64,000 nt of DNA from Miniphocaeibacter sp964345925 (GTDB lineage: Bacteria > Bacillota > Clostridia > Tissierellales > Peptoniphilaceae), in contig CAYFSP010000005.1 of assembly GCA_964345925.1 (NCBI GenBank), forward strand, positions 6,816 through 70,815. Direction: 5' to 3'. The first letter of the stretch is position 1, and every line of letters starts with the position of its first letter. The position numbers were made by a program, and so were the translations under genes. Below, in pieces: positions 8,594 to 18,380 of this stretch. Below the pieces are notes generated by a model. It was not told the origin of the DNA. It made no database searches and saw only the letters and a program-made list of their open reading frames with translations.

Positions 8594-10409
8594 TAGAGAT
8601 ATAAAAAATAATGACTCAAATAAAGCAAATGCTTCTACTGAAAAAAAGGACATAAAAAAGGCAAAAGATTTTAAGAAGGCTTGGTCTCAACTATTATCAT
8701 ACTTTAAAAAATATAGTATACAGACTATAATAGCAATTTTATTTGCCTTTATAGGAACTTTTTTACTGTTAAAAGGACCAAATAAATTAAGTGAAATAGC
8801 TGATTTAATCTTAGAAGGCCTTCAAGGTGAAATGAATGTAGAAAAAATTAAAAGCATTTGCTACTTTCTAGTGGTCATTTATTTAATAGGAGCATCATTA
8901 TTATATATACAAGAATTTTTAATGGTGACCGTTATACAGGGTGTATCAAAAAAATTAAGACAGAATATTTCGATTAAAATAAACAAATTGCCTTTAAAGT
9001 ATTTTGATTCCAACACGCTGGGAGATATAATGAGTAGGGTTACAAATGATGTGGATTTAATAAGTCAGTCATTAAAACAGAGTATTGGTTCATTGGCTGG
9101 TGCAATTGCAATGTTTTTTGGTTCTCTATTCATGATGTTTAAAACAGATGTAATACTGACATTTGCAGCCATTGGAGCAACTGTTGTCGGATTTGGTCTT
9201 ATGATTTTCATAATGACAAAATCACAAAGATACTTCACTCAACAACAACAGTCATTGGGAAAGATGAATGGATATGTTGAAGAAATGTATGGTGCACATA
9301 CAATAGTAAGGGTTTATAATGCAGAGGAAGAAGTAAAGAAGGAATTTGATAATATAAATGAAGATCTATACAGTTCAGCATGGAAATCACAGTTTATTTC
9401 AGGAATAATGAATCCTATAATGGGCTTTATTGGTAACTTTGGTTATGTTGCAGTTTCAGTAATAGGAGCAATAATGGTTTCTAAAGGCACAATATCCTTT
9501 GGAGTAATAATCGCTTTTATGATATATATTAGACAGTTTACAAATCCTTTAACTACAATAGCACAAGCAGCAACTAGTCTACAGTCTACAGCAGCTGCAG
9601 CAGAAAGAGTATTTGAGTTTTTAGATGAGAAGGAATTAGAAGACGAAAGCCATAAGACAAAGTATTTAAATCCTGAAGATGTTAAAGGAAATGTAGTTTT
9701 TGATCACGTGAAATTTGGTTATTCCGAAGACAAGATGATAATAAATGACTTTTCAGTGAAAACGAAAGCAGGACAGAAAATCGCAATTGTTGGACCTACA
9801 GGTGCTGGAAAAACAACATTAGTAAATCTTTTAATGAGATTTTACGAAATAAATAGCGGTAATATATTTATTGATGATTATAATATTAAGGATATTACGA
9901 GGGAAAATGTTCATGAACTATTTTGTATGGTATTACAGGACACTTGGATATTTGAAGGTACAATAAGGGAAAATGTCATTTATAGTAAAGAGGATGTAAC
10001 GGATCAAGATGTAGTTGAAGCTTGTAAAGCTGTAGGTATGGATCATTATATAAGAACTTTACCAAAAGGATATGATACTGTTTTAGATAACAAAACTTCA
10101 TTATCCCAAGGACAGAAACAACTTCTTACAATAGCAAGGGCAATGGTGGAAAATGCTCCAATGCTAATACTTGATGAAGCTACTAGTTCGGTGGATACGA
10201 GAACAGAGGAAATTATTCAAAAATCCATGGATAAATTAATGGAGGGCAGAACTTCATTTGTAATAGCCCATAGATTGTCTACAATTAAAAATGCAGATAT
10301 GATTTTAGTTATGAATAATGGTGATATAGTAGAAAATGGTAGTCATGATGAATTAATGGCAAAAAATGGTTTCTATACTAATTTATATAATAGTCAATTT
10401 GAAAATTAA
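8583..10409 (+). CDS. Heterodimeric ABC exporter, catalytically competent subunit
   Basis: A 608-residue half transporter with a charged N-terminal extension (about 1-40), six membrane helices and an ATPase domain. Walker A is GPTGAGKTT near residue 404, Walker B is MLILDEATSSVD with the catalytic Glu, and the switch histidine is present (VIAHRLSTI). The signature is LSQGQKQ instead of LSGGQ, which makes the ATP site formed with the partner's Walker A the weak one. Together the two genes reproduce the one-active, one-degenerate-site design. It starts inside the end of the previous gene and ends at a terminator, closing the MarR-exporter operon. Confidence 0.9.
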   Translation: MKDNRDIKNNDSNKANASTEKKDIKKAKDFKKAWSQLLSYFKKYSIQTIIAILFAFIGTFLLLKGPNKLSEIADLILEGLQGEMNVEKIKSICYFLVVIYLIGASLLYIQEFLMVTVIQGVSKKLRQNISIKINKLPLKYFDSNTLGDIMSRVTNDVDLISQSLKQSIGSLAGAIAMFFGSLFMMFKTDVILTFAAIGATVVGFGLMIFIMTKSQRYFTQQQQSLGKMNGYVEEMYGAHTIVRVYNAEEEVKKEFDNINEDLYSSAWKSQFISGIMNPIMGFIGNFGYVAVSVIGAIMVSKGTISFGVIIAFMIYIRQFTNPLTTIAQAATSLQSTAAAAERVFEFLDEKELEDESHKTKYLNPEDVKGNVVFDHVKFGYSEDKMIINDFSVKTKAGQKIAIVGPTGAGKTTLVNLLMRFYEINSGNIFIDDYNIKDITRENVHELFCMVLQDTWIFEGTIRENVIYSKEDVTDQDVVEACKAVGMDHYIRTLPKGYDTVLDNKTSLSQGQKQLLTIARAMVENAPMLILDEATSSVDTRTEEIIQKSMDKLMEGRTSFVIAHRLSTIKNADMILVMNNGDIVENGSHDELMAKNGFYTNLYNSQFEN

Positions 10410-10410
10410 T

Positions 10411-10446
10411 AAAAACTATTCCAATTTTTTGGAATAGTTTTTTTGT
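10411..10446 (+). terminator. Intrinsic terminator after the ABC exporter operon
   Basis: An 11-bp stem (10413-10423 with 10430-10440) is followed by a T-run to 10444. Confidence 0.85.
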
Positions 10447-10493
10447 TTTAATATAATGGGTAATATATATGTATTAAACAATTAGGAGGCAAT

Positions 10494-12134
10494 ATGAATA
10501 TACAATTTCTTGGTGCAGCAAAAATGATAACGGGTTCTAATTATCTTATTACTACAAAAAAATATAAATTCATAGTGGATTGTGGATTATTTCAAGGAAA
10601 TGAGGAAACGCAGAATTTAAATAAGAAACCATTTCAGTTTAATCCTGAAGAAATTGACTTTGCTATATTAACCCACGCACATATAGATCATAGTGGAAGA
10701 ATTCCATTACTGGTGAAAAATGGTTTTAGAAAAAAGATTTATGCAACAAAACCAACAGTTGATCTATGTAAAATTATGTTACTCGATAGCGCTAAAATTC
10801 AAGAATCGGATATTGAATGGGATAATAGAAAGAGACAAAGAGCGGGCAAACCATTAATAGAGCCATTATATACCTATAAAGATGCAGAGAATTCACTTAA
10901 TTATTTTTCAGAAGGATATTATGATGAATTAATAGAGATAAATGAGGATATTACCATAAGATTTTCTGATGCAGGTCATATTTTAGGATCTGCCATAGTT
11001 GAGCTATGGGTAAAAGAGGAGGAAAGAACGAGTAAAATAGTTTTCTCCGGAGATTTAGGAATGCCAAACAAGCCAATATTAAATAATCCAAGCTATATAG
11101 AAGAGGCCGATTATTTAGTTGTGGAATCCACCTATGGAAATTCTGTACACGAAAACTATAAAAATATTATTGGGCAATTAATAAAAATAATAGATGATAT
11201 TTCATTAAAAGGAGGTACTGTAATAATACCTGCTTTTGCAGTTGGTAGGACTCAGGAAATAATATATGAATTAAATAATTATTATGAGAATAATCATGAA
11301 ATAGAATATCATAAACGAATACCTATATATGTTGATAGTCCAATGGCTTTAAGAGCAACTGAAGCGTTTTTAAAAAATACTTATTTTTTTAATAGTAGCG
11401 CTAAAAAACAAATACTCGACGGAGATAATATATTCAACTTTGAAAATCTTCATTATATTAGCTCAACAGATGAATCAATTGCTTTAAATAAAGTAAGGTT
11501 TCCTAGAGTTATAATATCATCATCAGGAATGGCAAATGCTGGTAGGGTTAGACATCATTTAAAACATAATCTATGGGATGAAAACAGTGCTGTAGTATTT
11601 GTAGGATATCAGGCTAAGGGCACTCTTGGAAGAATACTTTTAGATGGAAAAAATATGGTTAAAATTTTAGGAGAGGAAATTGCAGTTAAAGCTGAAATCT
11701 ATAATTTAGATGGATTTTCCGGTCATGCAGATGAACCTATGCTACTCGATTGGATAAATAATTTTAAAAGAAAACCTAAGAAGGTTTTTATAGTACATGG
11801 GGAAAATAATGAACAGGAAGAATTTGCTAAAACATTAAAGAATAATTTGAATTTAAACTGCATTATTCCTTCTATGAATTCTAAATATGAATTAATTCCT
11901 GAAAAGGATAGATATTTTGAAAAGAAAACAAAAGAGGAAATGGAATTCGATCTTCATATGGATATAGAGGAGACTATAGAGAAACTTAAGCGTTTAAAAG
12001 AAAATGAATTAAGCATTAATTTTGATAATATCGATATGAAAAAATATAGTGAAGTTAAGAGAAGTTTAAATGAAATAAAAAATAATATGATGGAATTAGC
12101 AGGGTACATGGAAAATAATAATAAAAGGAAGTGA
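10494..12134 (+). CDS. Beta-CASP metallo-beta-lactamase-fold ribonuclease
   Basis: This 546-residue protein opens with a metallo-beta-lactamase domain: HAHIDHSG (two-zinc motif), a later GHILGSAIVE histidine and SGDLG aspartate. The beta-CASP insert follows, with SSSGMANAGR and the C-terminal SGHAD histidine motif. This is the YSH1/RNase J superfamily layout, and such proteins cut or trim RNA. It is shorter and different at the C terminus from RNase J1/J2, ending instead in a helical, charged tail (about 480-546), so a more precise name is not justified. AGGAGG sits six bases before the ATG. The stop TGA lies in the shared terminator. Confidence 0.85.
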   Translation: MNIQFLGAAKMITGSNYLITTKKYKFIVDCGLFQGNEETQNLNKKPFQFNPEEIDFAILTHAHIDHSGRIPLLVKNGFRKKIYATKPTVDLCKIMLLDSAKIQESDIEWDNRKRQRAGKPLIEPLYTYKDAENSLNYFSEGYYDELIEINEDITIRFSDAGHILGSAIVELWVKEEERTSKIVFSGDLGMPNKPILNNPSYIEEADYLVVESTYGNSVHENYKNIIGQLIKIIDDISLKGGTVIIPAFAVGRTQEIIYELNNYYENNHEIEYHKRIPIYVDSPMALRATEAFLKNTYFFNSSAKKQILDGDNIFNFENLHYISSTDESIALNKVRFPRVIISSSGMANAGRVRHHLKHNLWDENSAVVFVGYQAKGTLGRILLDGKNMVKILGEEIAVKAEIYNLDGFSGHADEPMLLDWINNFKRKPKKVFIVHGENNEQEEFAKTLKNNLNLNCIIPSMNSKYELIPEKDRYFEKKTKEEMEFDLHMDIEETIEKLKRLKENELSINFDNIDMKKYSEVKRSLNEIKNNMMELAGYMENNNKRK

Positions 12135-12153
12135 CTTTGTCACTTCCTTTAAA
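12124..12153. terminator. Bidirectional terminator
   Basis: A perfect 12-bp stem (12124-12135 with 12139-12150) with a 3-nt loop lies between the convergent beta-CASP and amino-acid ABC ATPase genes and overlaps the former's stop codon. Confidence 0.8.
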
Positions 12154-12877
12154 CTTCTAAAACCCTTTTTAAAAAATCTTTAGTTCTACTATGTTCTGGA
12201 TTGTTGAAAATCTTTTCAGGCTTTCCTTCTTCTAAAATTATTCCCTCATCCATAAATACAATTCTACTACCAACTTCTCTGGCAAAATTCATTTCATGGG
12301 TTACAACAACCATAGTCATACCTTCTTTTGCTAGAGATTTCATAACCTCTAGTACATCTCCAACCATTTCAGGATCGAGTGCAGAGGTGGCTTCATCAAA
12401 AAGCATAACCTTTGGATCCATTGCCAATGCTCTAGCAATTGCAACTCTCTGTTTTTGACCGCCTGATAAACTGTTAGGATATGCATCTATCTTGTCGGAT
12501 AAACCCATTTTACTAAGTAAATCTTCAGAAATTTTTCTTGCTTCCTCCTGTGAAAGATTTTTTACCTTTATAGGTGCAAGAGATATATTCTCGTTAACTG
12601 TTAAATGAGGGAAAAGATTAAAATGTTGAAACACCATTCCCATCTCTTGACGAATAATATTTATATCAGTTTTTTTATTGGTAATCTCCTTATCCTCTAA
12701 GAAGATTTTACCCTTAGTAGGTTCTTCTAACCTTGTTAAACATCTTAAAAAAGTCGATTTACCAGAACCAGAAGGTCCAATAACAACAACCACTTCGCCT
12801 TTTTCTATCTCAATATTCATACCTTTTAAAACTTCTTTTTTTCCAAAGGATTTGTGTAAATTTTCAACCTTAATCAC
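12149..12877 (-). CDS. Polar amino-acid ABC transporter, ATPase subunit (GlnQ family)
   Basis: A 242-residue ATPase with Walker A GPSGSGKST near residue 33, the Q-loop QHFNLFPHLTV, signature LSGGQKQR, Walker B VMLFDEATSALDPE and the switch His in VTHEMNFA. This close match to the GlnQ/HisP/ArtP group indicates energising uptake of a polar amino acid. It is the last gene of the minus-strand operon and overlaps the permease gene by 8 bp. Substrate cannot be assigned from the ATPase; the T-box upstream implies an amino acid sensed through its tRNA. Confidence 0.93.
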   Translation of the reverse strand: MIKVENLHKSFGKKEVLKGMNIEIEKGEVVVVIGPSGSGKSTFLRCLTRLEEPTKGKIFLEDKEITNKKTDINIIRQEMGMVFQHFNLFPHLTVNENISLAPIKVKNLSQEEARKISEDLLSKMGLSDKIDAYPNSLSGGQKQRVAIARALAMDPKVMLFDEATSALDPEMVGDVLEVMKSLAKEGMTMVVVTHEMNFAREVGSRIVFMDEGIILEEGKPEKIFNNPEHSRTKDFLKRVLEV

Positions 12878-13538
12878 TTACCTTCATTCTCCTTTCAAAT
12901 GTAGCAACAACTCTAGAAAGAGTAAAAGTTATTGTGAAGTAAATAGCCATAGCAACTAAAATAGATGCTGTAACTTCATAAGATGATGCTTTTACTCTAT
13001 CTGTAGTATACATTACCTCAGTTACTCCAATAACGGTTAAAGTGGAAGTCTCCTTTATTATTGCAATAAATTCATTACCTAAAGTAGGTAGTATATTTTT
13101 TATTGCCTGTGGAATAATTACATATCTCATGGTTTTCCCATAACCTAGTCCCAATGAACGAGATGCTTCCATTTGTCCCTTATCAACTGAATTAATACCT
13201 GAGCGTATTATTTCTGAAACATAGGCAGCACTATTTAAAGACATTGCAATAGCTCCTGAGAAAAATGGTGTTAATCTGAAACCTATGGTTTGTGGAACGA
13301 AGAAAATAAAAAAGACTTGTACCATTAACGGAGTACATCTAAAAAGCTCTAAATATGCTAAAGCTATAGCTCTTAATACCTTAAATTTTGATAGTCTAAA
13401 TAATGATAAAATCATTCCTAATAATATTCCAAAGAATATTCCAATTAATGATAACAATAAAGTCGTTTTTATACCTGTAATAAACATATATTTAAAGCCA
13501 AAAACCTTTTTGAAGCTTTCTATACCTAAATTACCCAT
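12870..13538 (-). CDS. Polar amino-acid ABC transporter, permease subunit
   Basis: This 222-residue HisM/GlnP-type permease has about five membrane helices and the characteristic EAA loop (QMEASRSLGLGYGKTMRYVI region) that contacts the ATPase. The PQAIKNILPTLGNEFIAIIKETS segment is also typical of the family. A single permease gene implies a homodimeric channel. It starts after AGGAGGTATT, downstream of a hairpin that separates it from the binding-protein gene. Confidence 0.92.
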   Translation of the reverse strand: MGNLGIESFKKVFGFKYMFITGIKTTLLLSLIGIFFGILLGMILSLFRLSKFKVLRAIALAYLELFRCTPLMVQVFFIFFVPQTIGFRLTPFFSGAIAMSLNSAAYVSEIIRSGINSVDKGQMEASRSLGLGYGKTMRYVIIPQAIKNILPTLGNEFIAIIKETSTLTVIGVTEVMYTTDRVKASSYEVTASILVAMAIYFTITFTLSRVVATFERRMKVSD

Positions 13539-13558
13539 TAATACCTCCTAAACAATAT

Positions 13559-13586
13559 AAAAGAGTTTGAATTTTCAAACTCTTTT
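13559..13586 (-). terminator. Inter-cistronic hairpin between binding protein and permease genes
   Basis: An 11-bp stem (13559-13569 with 13576-13586) followed on the minus strand by a short T-rich stretch. It probably causes partial termination or protects the upstream mRNA, giving more binding protein than membrane subunits. Confidence 0.6.
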
Positions 13587-13623
13587 ATGTATTTTTATTT
13601 TGTTGAATCAGTAGGAGGTTGGT

Positions 13624-14583
13624 TTATTCCTCAACAACTCCAGCTAATTCATTACTATCTACAACTATTTTATCAAGAGTTTTATTATCTTTGATCTCTT
13701 TAATAAATTTATCTAAATACTCTTTAAACTCTGTATCATCTTTCTTTACAGCGCCTGCAAAACCTGATTCACCAGGGTATTCTAAACCTTTAACTGTAGT
13801 TAAGTCTGGGTTTTGAGCCATGAAAGCTTCAGCGATTATATCTTCAACTAGGATTCCATCTATTTGTCCTGCCTGTAAAGCTAAGATTAAATCGGCATAG
13901 CTTTTTAAATATAATGAATTATCACCTTCAGTTGCTTTAGGGAAATGTTGAATAGTCACTTCTTCTTGAACTGTTCCCATTTGGTTACCAAATTTAAAGT
14001 CATCAGGAATATCTTTTTCTGATTTATATTTATCCACATCAGATTCCTTAATAAGTAAAACTAGATTTGGTGCAAAATAATCTTCAGTAAAAGTTACCCG
14101 CTCAGCTCTTTCTGGAGTGTTGTTCATTCCAGCTAAAACTAGATTATACATATCCGTACCTAAGCCTGTTATAAGACTATCAAAAGATGTATCAACAATT
14201 TCTAATTCTACATTCATTTTCTTAGCTAATAGTCTTGCCATTTCCATATCTATACCACATTCAACAGAGTCTCCATCAATTGGTAATCTAAATTCATATG
14301 GTGGGTATGTAGCATTTGTTGCCACAATTAATTTACCATTTTTTAATATTTTACTCATAGTACTATTTTCTGAAAAGTCTTCAGCTTTTAAAGAGTCAAC
14401 TTCTACTTCATACTTTTCTCTCATCTTTTCCAAGCCTTCACCTGTTAATTCAATGGTGGTTTTTGCTACAGGCTTTGAACTCTCACCTGTACTTTTAGTA
14501 CTTTCTTTTTTTTCTACTTTTTCACATGCAGTTAAAGCAAATACTGCAACCAATAATAATGCTAAAATCTTTTTTTTCATCAT
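13624..14583 (-). CDS. Polar amino-acid ABC transporter, substrate-binding lipoprotein
   Basis: A 319-residue protein with a lipoprotein signal peptide (lipobox LTAC, Cys20) and a type-II periplasmic-binding fold: ATNATYPPYEF, GIDMEMARLLAKKM and the NTPERAERVTF loop are typical of polar amino-acid receptors. Between the lipid anchor and the binding domain is a charged linker of about 65 residues (about 21-85), longer than in most relatives. It is the first gene of the operon SBP-permease-ATPase and follows a T-box leader. The ligand is not deducible; glutamine, arginine, cystine and others share this family. Confidence 0.9.
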   Translation of the reverse strand: MMKKKILALLLVAVFALTACEKVEKKESTKSTGESSKPVAKTTIELTGEGLEKMREKYEVEVDSLKAEDFSENSTMSKILKNGKLIVATNATYPPYEFRLPIDGDSVECGIDMEMARLLAKKMNVELEIVDTSFDSLITGLGTDMYNLVLAGMNNTPERAERVTFTEDYFAPNLVLLIKESDVDKYKSEKDIPDDFKFGNQMGTVQEEVTIQHFPKATEGDNSLYLKSYADLILALQAGQIDGILVEDIIAEAFMAQNPDLTTVKGLEYPGESGFAGAVKKDDTEFKEYLDKFIKEIKDNKTLDKIVVDSNELAGVVEE

Positions 14584-14929
14584 TTCCTCCTAAAATTTTT
14601 TAGATATTCACTAGGTTAAACCATTTGTTAATATAGGTTTAATATTGAGTTTATATAGTTTTAACAAGTATAAATTAAGATGGATATATTATTATGATTT
14701 ATATTTGTATTTAACTTTGTATAAGTATATATAGCAGTATACTTTAAACTCATAATAAAAATATATTTTGAAATCTTTGCATACGATTTGTAAAATACTT
14801 CATATACAATTAATTGAAGAAGTATTGGGCAGATTGTTCATAGCAGGCTTCGTTATTCAAAATTTGTTTTTGAGTATAATTATCTGCTGACCTACCAACA
14901 ATTTGCAAAGCAAATTGGGTTAGGTAAAT
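14584..14929 (-). other. Long untranslated stretch between the T-box terminator and the binding-protein gene
   Basis: This 346-base stretch has no credible gene. It contains one long imperfect hairpin at 14890-14925 (GCAAATTG paired with CAATTTGC, extended by a partly matched ACCT-AGGT flank), directly after the T-box terminator on the minus strand. The rest is AT-rich with several weak -10-like hexamers, so a second promoter serving the transporter is possible but not demonstrated. Confidence 0.5.
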
Positions 14930-15160
14930 AAAAAACGCCCCTTTCCTACTGGAAAGAGACGAACAAATCCGCGGTACCACTCTAATTGATATATACTATA
15001 TCCTCTCAAACTATAACGTAGTTACCGTATATTATTTACAAATGTTCATAATATAAACTCCCTAGTCCTCAACTTACACAGATTATGTTGACTTTCACCA
15101 TACTCAACTCGCTAAAATAATTTTTGCATAAATTCCTAGTTCAAAGTAAATCATTAGAGT
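14930..15160 (-). promoter_or_regulatory. T-box riboswitch leader of the amino-acid ABC transporter operon
   Basis: Read on the minus strand, the T-box sequence AGAGTGGTACCGCGG lies at 14983-14969. It is followed by a terminator stem (14961-14951 with 14946-14936) and a T-run at 14935-14930. Upstream, the Stem I apical region is recognisable: AGCGAGTTGAGTATGGTGAA matches the bulge plus GGTG loop of known leaders, closed by GTTGA/TCAAC and ATTAT/ATAAT helices. The fold lets uncharged tRNA block termination when its amino acid is scarce. I could not fix the specifier triplet because the lower Stem I can pair in more than one way. Confidence 0.88.
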
Positions 15161-15161
15161 T

Positions 15162-15190
15162 ATTCTATAAAATTTTTACTATAATGTCAA
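15162..15190 (-). promoter_or_regulatory. Sigma-A promoter of the T-box leader
   Basis: On the minus strand TTGACA (15190-15185) and TAGAAT (15167-15162) are separated by exactly 17 bp, placing the transcript start about 15155, at the 5' edge of Stem I. Confidence 0.8.
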
Positions 15191-15266
15191 GTTTTAAATA
15201 AAAAGATTTATATAAATGTAAAGACCTATATCATATATATACTTTGTATTATTAATGAAATGATTA

Positions 15267-15275
15267 TGTTATAAT
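15267..15275 (+). promoter_or_regulatory. Extended -10 promoter of the glycogen operon
   Basis: TGTTATAAT (TGn plus TATAAT at 15270-15275) lies about 48 bp before glgB, with no good -35 hexamer, as expected for an extended -10 promoter. It is the only credible promoter before the operon. Confidence 0.55.
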
Positions 15276-15322
15276 CAAGGAAATATGGGGAATAATAGTT
15301 ATATAGAGAAAAGGAGATTGTT

Positions 15323-17221
15323 ATGAAAAAATCTATTAAGAAATACTATTATACAGATTATGGAGAAGAAGATGCTTACTTATATAATAAAGGTTTAAAT
15401 GATAGATCATATAAGTTTTTTGGAGCTCATAAATTTGTTGAAGATGAAAAAGAAAGTATTAGATTTACAGTTTGGGCACCTAATGCAAAAGAGGTTTTTC
15501 TAATTGGCGATTTTAACGATTGGAATGAAACTAATCTACCAATGAAAAAACTAGGTGAAACAGGTGTTTGGGTTATAAATGTTTTTGATGTTAAAGAATA
15601 CGACTCCTATAAATATAAAATTATTACATATTCTGGTGAAGCTAGATATAAAGCAGATCCTTATGCTTTTCATGCAGAGCTAAAACCTAAAACAGCATCT
15701 AAATATTATAATTTAGACGGCTATAAATGGAATGATAAAAAGTGGTTGAATAAGAAGAAAAAAATTGATGTATATAAAAGTCCAATGAATATATATGAAG
15801 TAAATTTGGCTTCGTGGAAGAAAAAGGAAAATGGAGATTATTTCTCTTATAGGGAATATGCCGATGAATTGGTGGATTATGTAAAGGAGATGAACTATAC
15901 CCATGTAGAGATTATGCCTATTACAGAATATCCTTATGATGGCTCATGGGGTTATCAAACAACTGGTTATTTTGCACCTACTTCTAGATTTGGAACTCCT
16001 AAGGACTTTATGTATTTAGTGGATAGATTTCATCAAAGAAATATTGGAGTAATTTTAGATTGGGTTCCTCTTCATTTCTGTAAGGATGATTTTGGTTTAG
16101 CAAGGTTTGACGGTACAGGTTTATATGAATCTCGAAATCCATATGAATCAGAAAATGAACAATGGGGTACGTTGAACTTTGATTATAGGAAAAATGAAGT
16201 TAGAAATTTTTTAATATCTTCAGCACTTTATTGGCATGATTATTATCATATAGACGGAATAAGAGTTGATGCAGTGGCCTATATGCTATATTTGGATTTT
16301 ATGGGTAAGAATATAAAAAATGAAGACGGTGGAAATATAAATATAGATGCTGTTAGATTTATTAAAGATCTAAATGAGAAAGTATTTAATTACTATCCTG
16401 ACACTTTAATGATTGCAGAAGAGTCTACAGCTTGGCCTAATGTTACTAAACCAATAGACGCTGACGGGCTTTGATTTAATTTTAAATGGAATATGGGATG
16501 GATGAATGATACTTTAAAATATGCAAGAATGGATCCTTACTTTAGAAAGGATAATCACAACCTTCTTACATTTAGTTTAATGTATGCTTTTAGTGAAAAT
16601 TATATTCTACCATTTAGTCATGACGAAGTAGTTCATATGAAGGGGTCATTAATTAATAAAATGCCAGGGGACTACGAGCAAAAATTTGATGGTCTAAGAC
16701 TTTTAATGATGTATATGTATGGACATCCAGGTAAGAAATTGAATTTTATGGGTAACGAAATTGCTCAATTCGATGAGTGGGATGAATGGAATTCCATAAC
16801 ATGGACCGTTTTAGAATACGATAAACATATGGAATATAAAAAATTTATTTCAGATTTAAATAAATTATATATTAAGGAAAAATCCCTTTGGGAAAGAGAT
16901 GTGGTTAGTGAAGGATTTAATTGGTTGGAAGTGGACAATAAGAATGAATCTGTTCTAATTTTTGAAAGGATTTCAGAAGAGGAAAAAATTATATGTGTTT
17001 ATAATTTTACGCCTGTCGAAAGAAGAGATTATCCAATTGGAGTAGATAAGGAAGGTGGATACTCTGTAATTTTTAATAGTAATATGAAAAAATATGGAGG
17101 AGATATAATAAGAAATAAACATTATAAATCAAAGAAGGAAGCTTTCCATTCCAAAGAAAATAGTATAAGGGTTAATATACCACCATTAGGTGCTATGTTT
17201 ATAAAGTATAAGAAAAAATAG
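15323..17221 (+). pseudogene. glgB: 1,4-alpha-glucan branching enzyme GlgB interrupted by an in-frame TGA
   Basis: Two open segments (15323-16474 and 16493-17221) share one frame and together encode a full-length GlgB of 632 codons. The N-terminal CBM48 domain (about 35-115) is followed by a GH13 barrel with nucleophile Asp316 (GIRVDAV), acid/base Glu366 (IAEEST) and the third carboxylate Asp434 (FSHDEVVH). Codon 384 is TGA at 16472-16474, where the conserved text GGLGFNFKW expects a glycine GGA codon. A product ending there would lack Asp434 and the C-terminal beta domain. No frameshift is needed, so this is a single G-to-T change: a real nonsense mutation, a base-call error or a readthrough site. 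AAAGGAGA precedes the start. GlgB adds alpha-1,6 branches to glycogen, and the rest of the operon is intact. Confidence 0.85.
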
Positions 17222-17230
17222 GAGGTAGGC

Positions 17231-18370
17231 ATGAAAGCAAGAAAACGTGTTGTAGCTATGTTATTAGCTGGTGGGCAAGGGTCTAGATTGAAAGGACTTA
17301 CTAAAAATGTTGCCAAACCTGCTGTGCCATTTGGTGGGAAATACAGAATTATAGATTTTGCACTGAGTAATGCAACGAATTCTGATATTAGAGATATTGG
17401 AATTTTGACACAGTATAAGCCATTTTTATTAAATGCACATTTAGGTAATGGTGCAGCTTGGGATTTTGATAGAAATGGTGGTGGCTTAAGAATTTTATCT
17501 CCATATTCTACTGAAAAAGGTGGAAAATGGTATGAGGGTACTGCTAATGCCATATATGAGAATATGGATAATTTAGATGATTTAAACCCAGATTACGTAC
17601 TTATGCTATCAGGCGATCATATTTATAAAATGAATTATAATGATTTATTGGACTATCATAAAGAGAAGAATTCCGTATGTACAATTGCAGTTATGGAAGT
17701 TCCATGGGATGAAGCTTCAAGATTTGGAATATTAAATACCGATAAGGACAATAAAATAATCGAATTTGATGAAAAACCAGAACATCCTAAAAATAATTTA
17801 GCATCAATGGGAATATATATGTTCGATTGGAAAGTGTTAAGGGAATTTTTAATTAAAGATGCTAAAGATCCTAACTCAGAACATGATTTTGGTAAGAATG
17901 TACTACCTAGTATTTTAGAGGAAGGCAATGAGATGTTTGCTTGGAAGTTCGATGGGTACTGGAAAGATGTTGGAACTGTTAAAAGTTACTGGGAAGCTAA
18001 TTTAGATCTATTAAAAGAAGATAACACCCTTGATTTATACGACAAAAAAACGAGAATATTTACAAAAGCAAAAAATTTGCCTCCACATTTTATTGCACCT
18101 TCAGGAGTTGTTCAAAAGGCTTTAATAAACGAAGCGTGTAGAATTTATGGAAATGTTGAAAATTCTGTTTTATTCTCTAGTGTAGTCGTTGAAGAGGGAG
18201 CTGAAGTTCATAGTTCTGTAATATTATCAAATGTAACAATTAAAAAGGGCGCTAAAATATATAATACCGTTATAAATGAGGATATTGTAATAGAAGAAGG
18301 GCAGGAAATAGGTAAACCGAATGACGATAAAGTATATCTTGTGTCAGAAGATGGCATTAACGCTGAGTAG
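17231..18370 (+). CDS. glgC: Glucose-1-phosphate adenylyltransferase, catalytic subunit
   Basis: A 379-residue nucleotidyltransferase with the LAGGQGSRL nucleotide loop, AKPAVPFGGKYRIIDF, and a C-terminal left-handed beta-helix of hexapeptide repeats (about 290-360). It forms ADP-glucose from ATP and glucose-1-phosphate, the committed step of glycogen synthesis. The gene starts 9 bp after glgB behind AGGAGG and is followed 10 bp later by glgD. In Bacillota the GlgC and GlgD products form a hetero-oligomer in which GlgC does the chemistry. Confidence 0.94.
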   Translation: MKARKRVVAMLLAGGQGSRLKGLTKNVAKPAVPFGGKYRIIDFALSNATNSDIRDIGILTQYKPFLLNAHLGNGAAWDFDRNGGGLRILSPYSTEKGGKWYEGTANAIYENMDNLDDLNPDYVLMLSGDHIYKMNYNDLLDYHKEKNSVCTIAVMEVPWDEASRFGILNTDKDNKIIEFDEKPEHPKNNLASMGIYMFDWKVLREFLIKDAKDPNSEHDFGKNVLPSILEEGNEMFAWKFDGYWKDVGTVKSYWEANLDLLKEDNTLDLYDKKTRIFTKAKNLPPHFIAPSGVVQKALINEACRIYGNVENSVLFSSVVVEEGAEVHSSVILSNVTIKKGAKIYNTVINEDIVIEEGQEIGKPNDDKVYLVSEDGINAE

Positions 18371-18380
18371 GAGGTAGTTT

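Noticed and set aside
16472..16474. TGA in glgB as selenocysteine or reassigned codon
   Set aside because: Branching enzymes have Gly here, no SECIS-like need exists, and TGA serves as a normal stop for other genes in the window (for example at 12132-12134).
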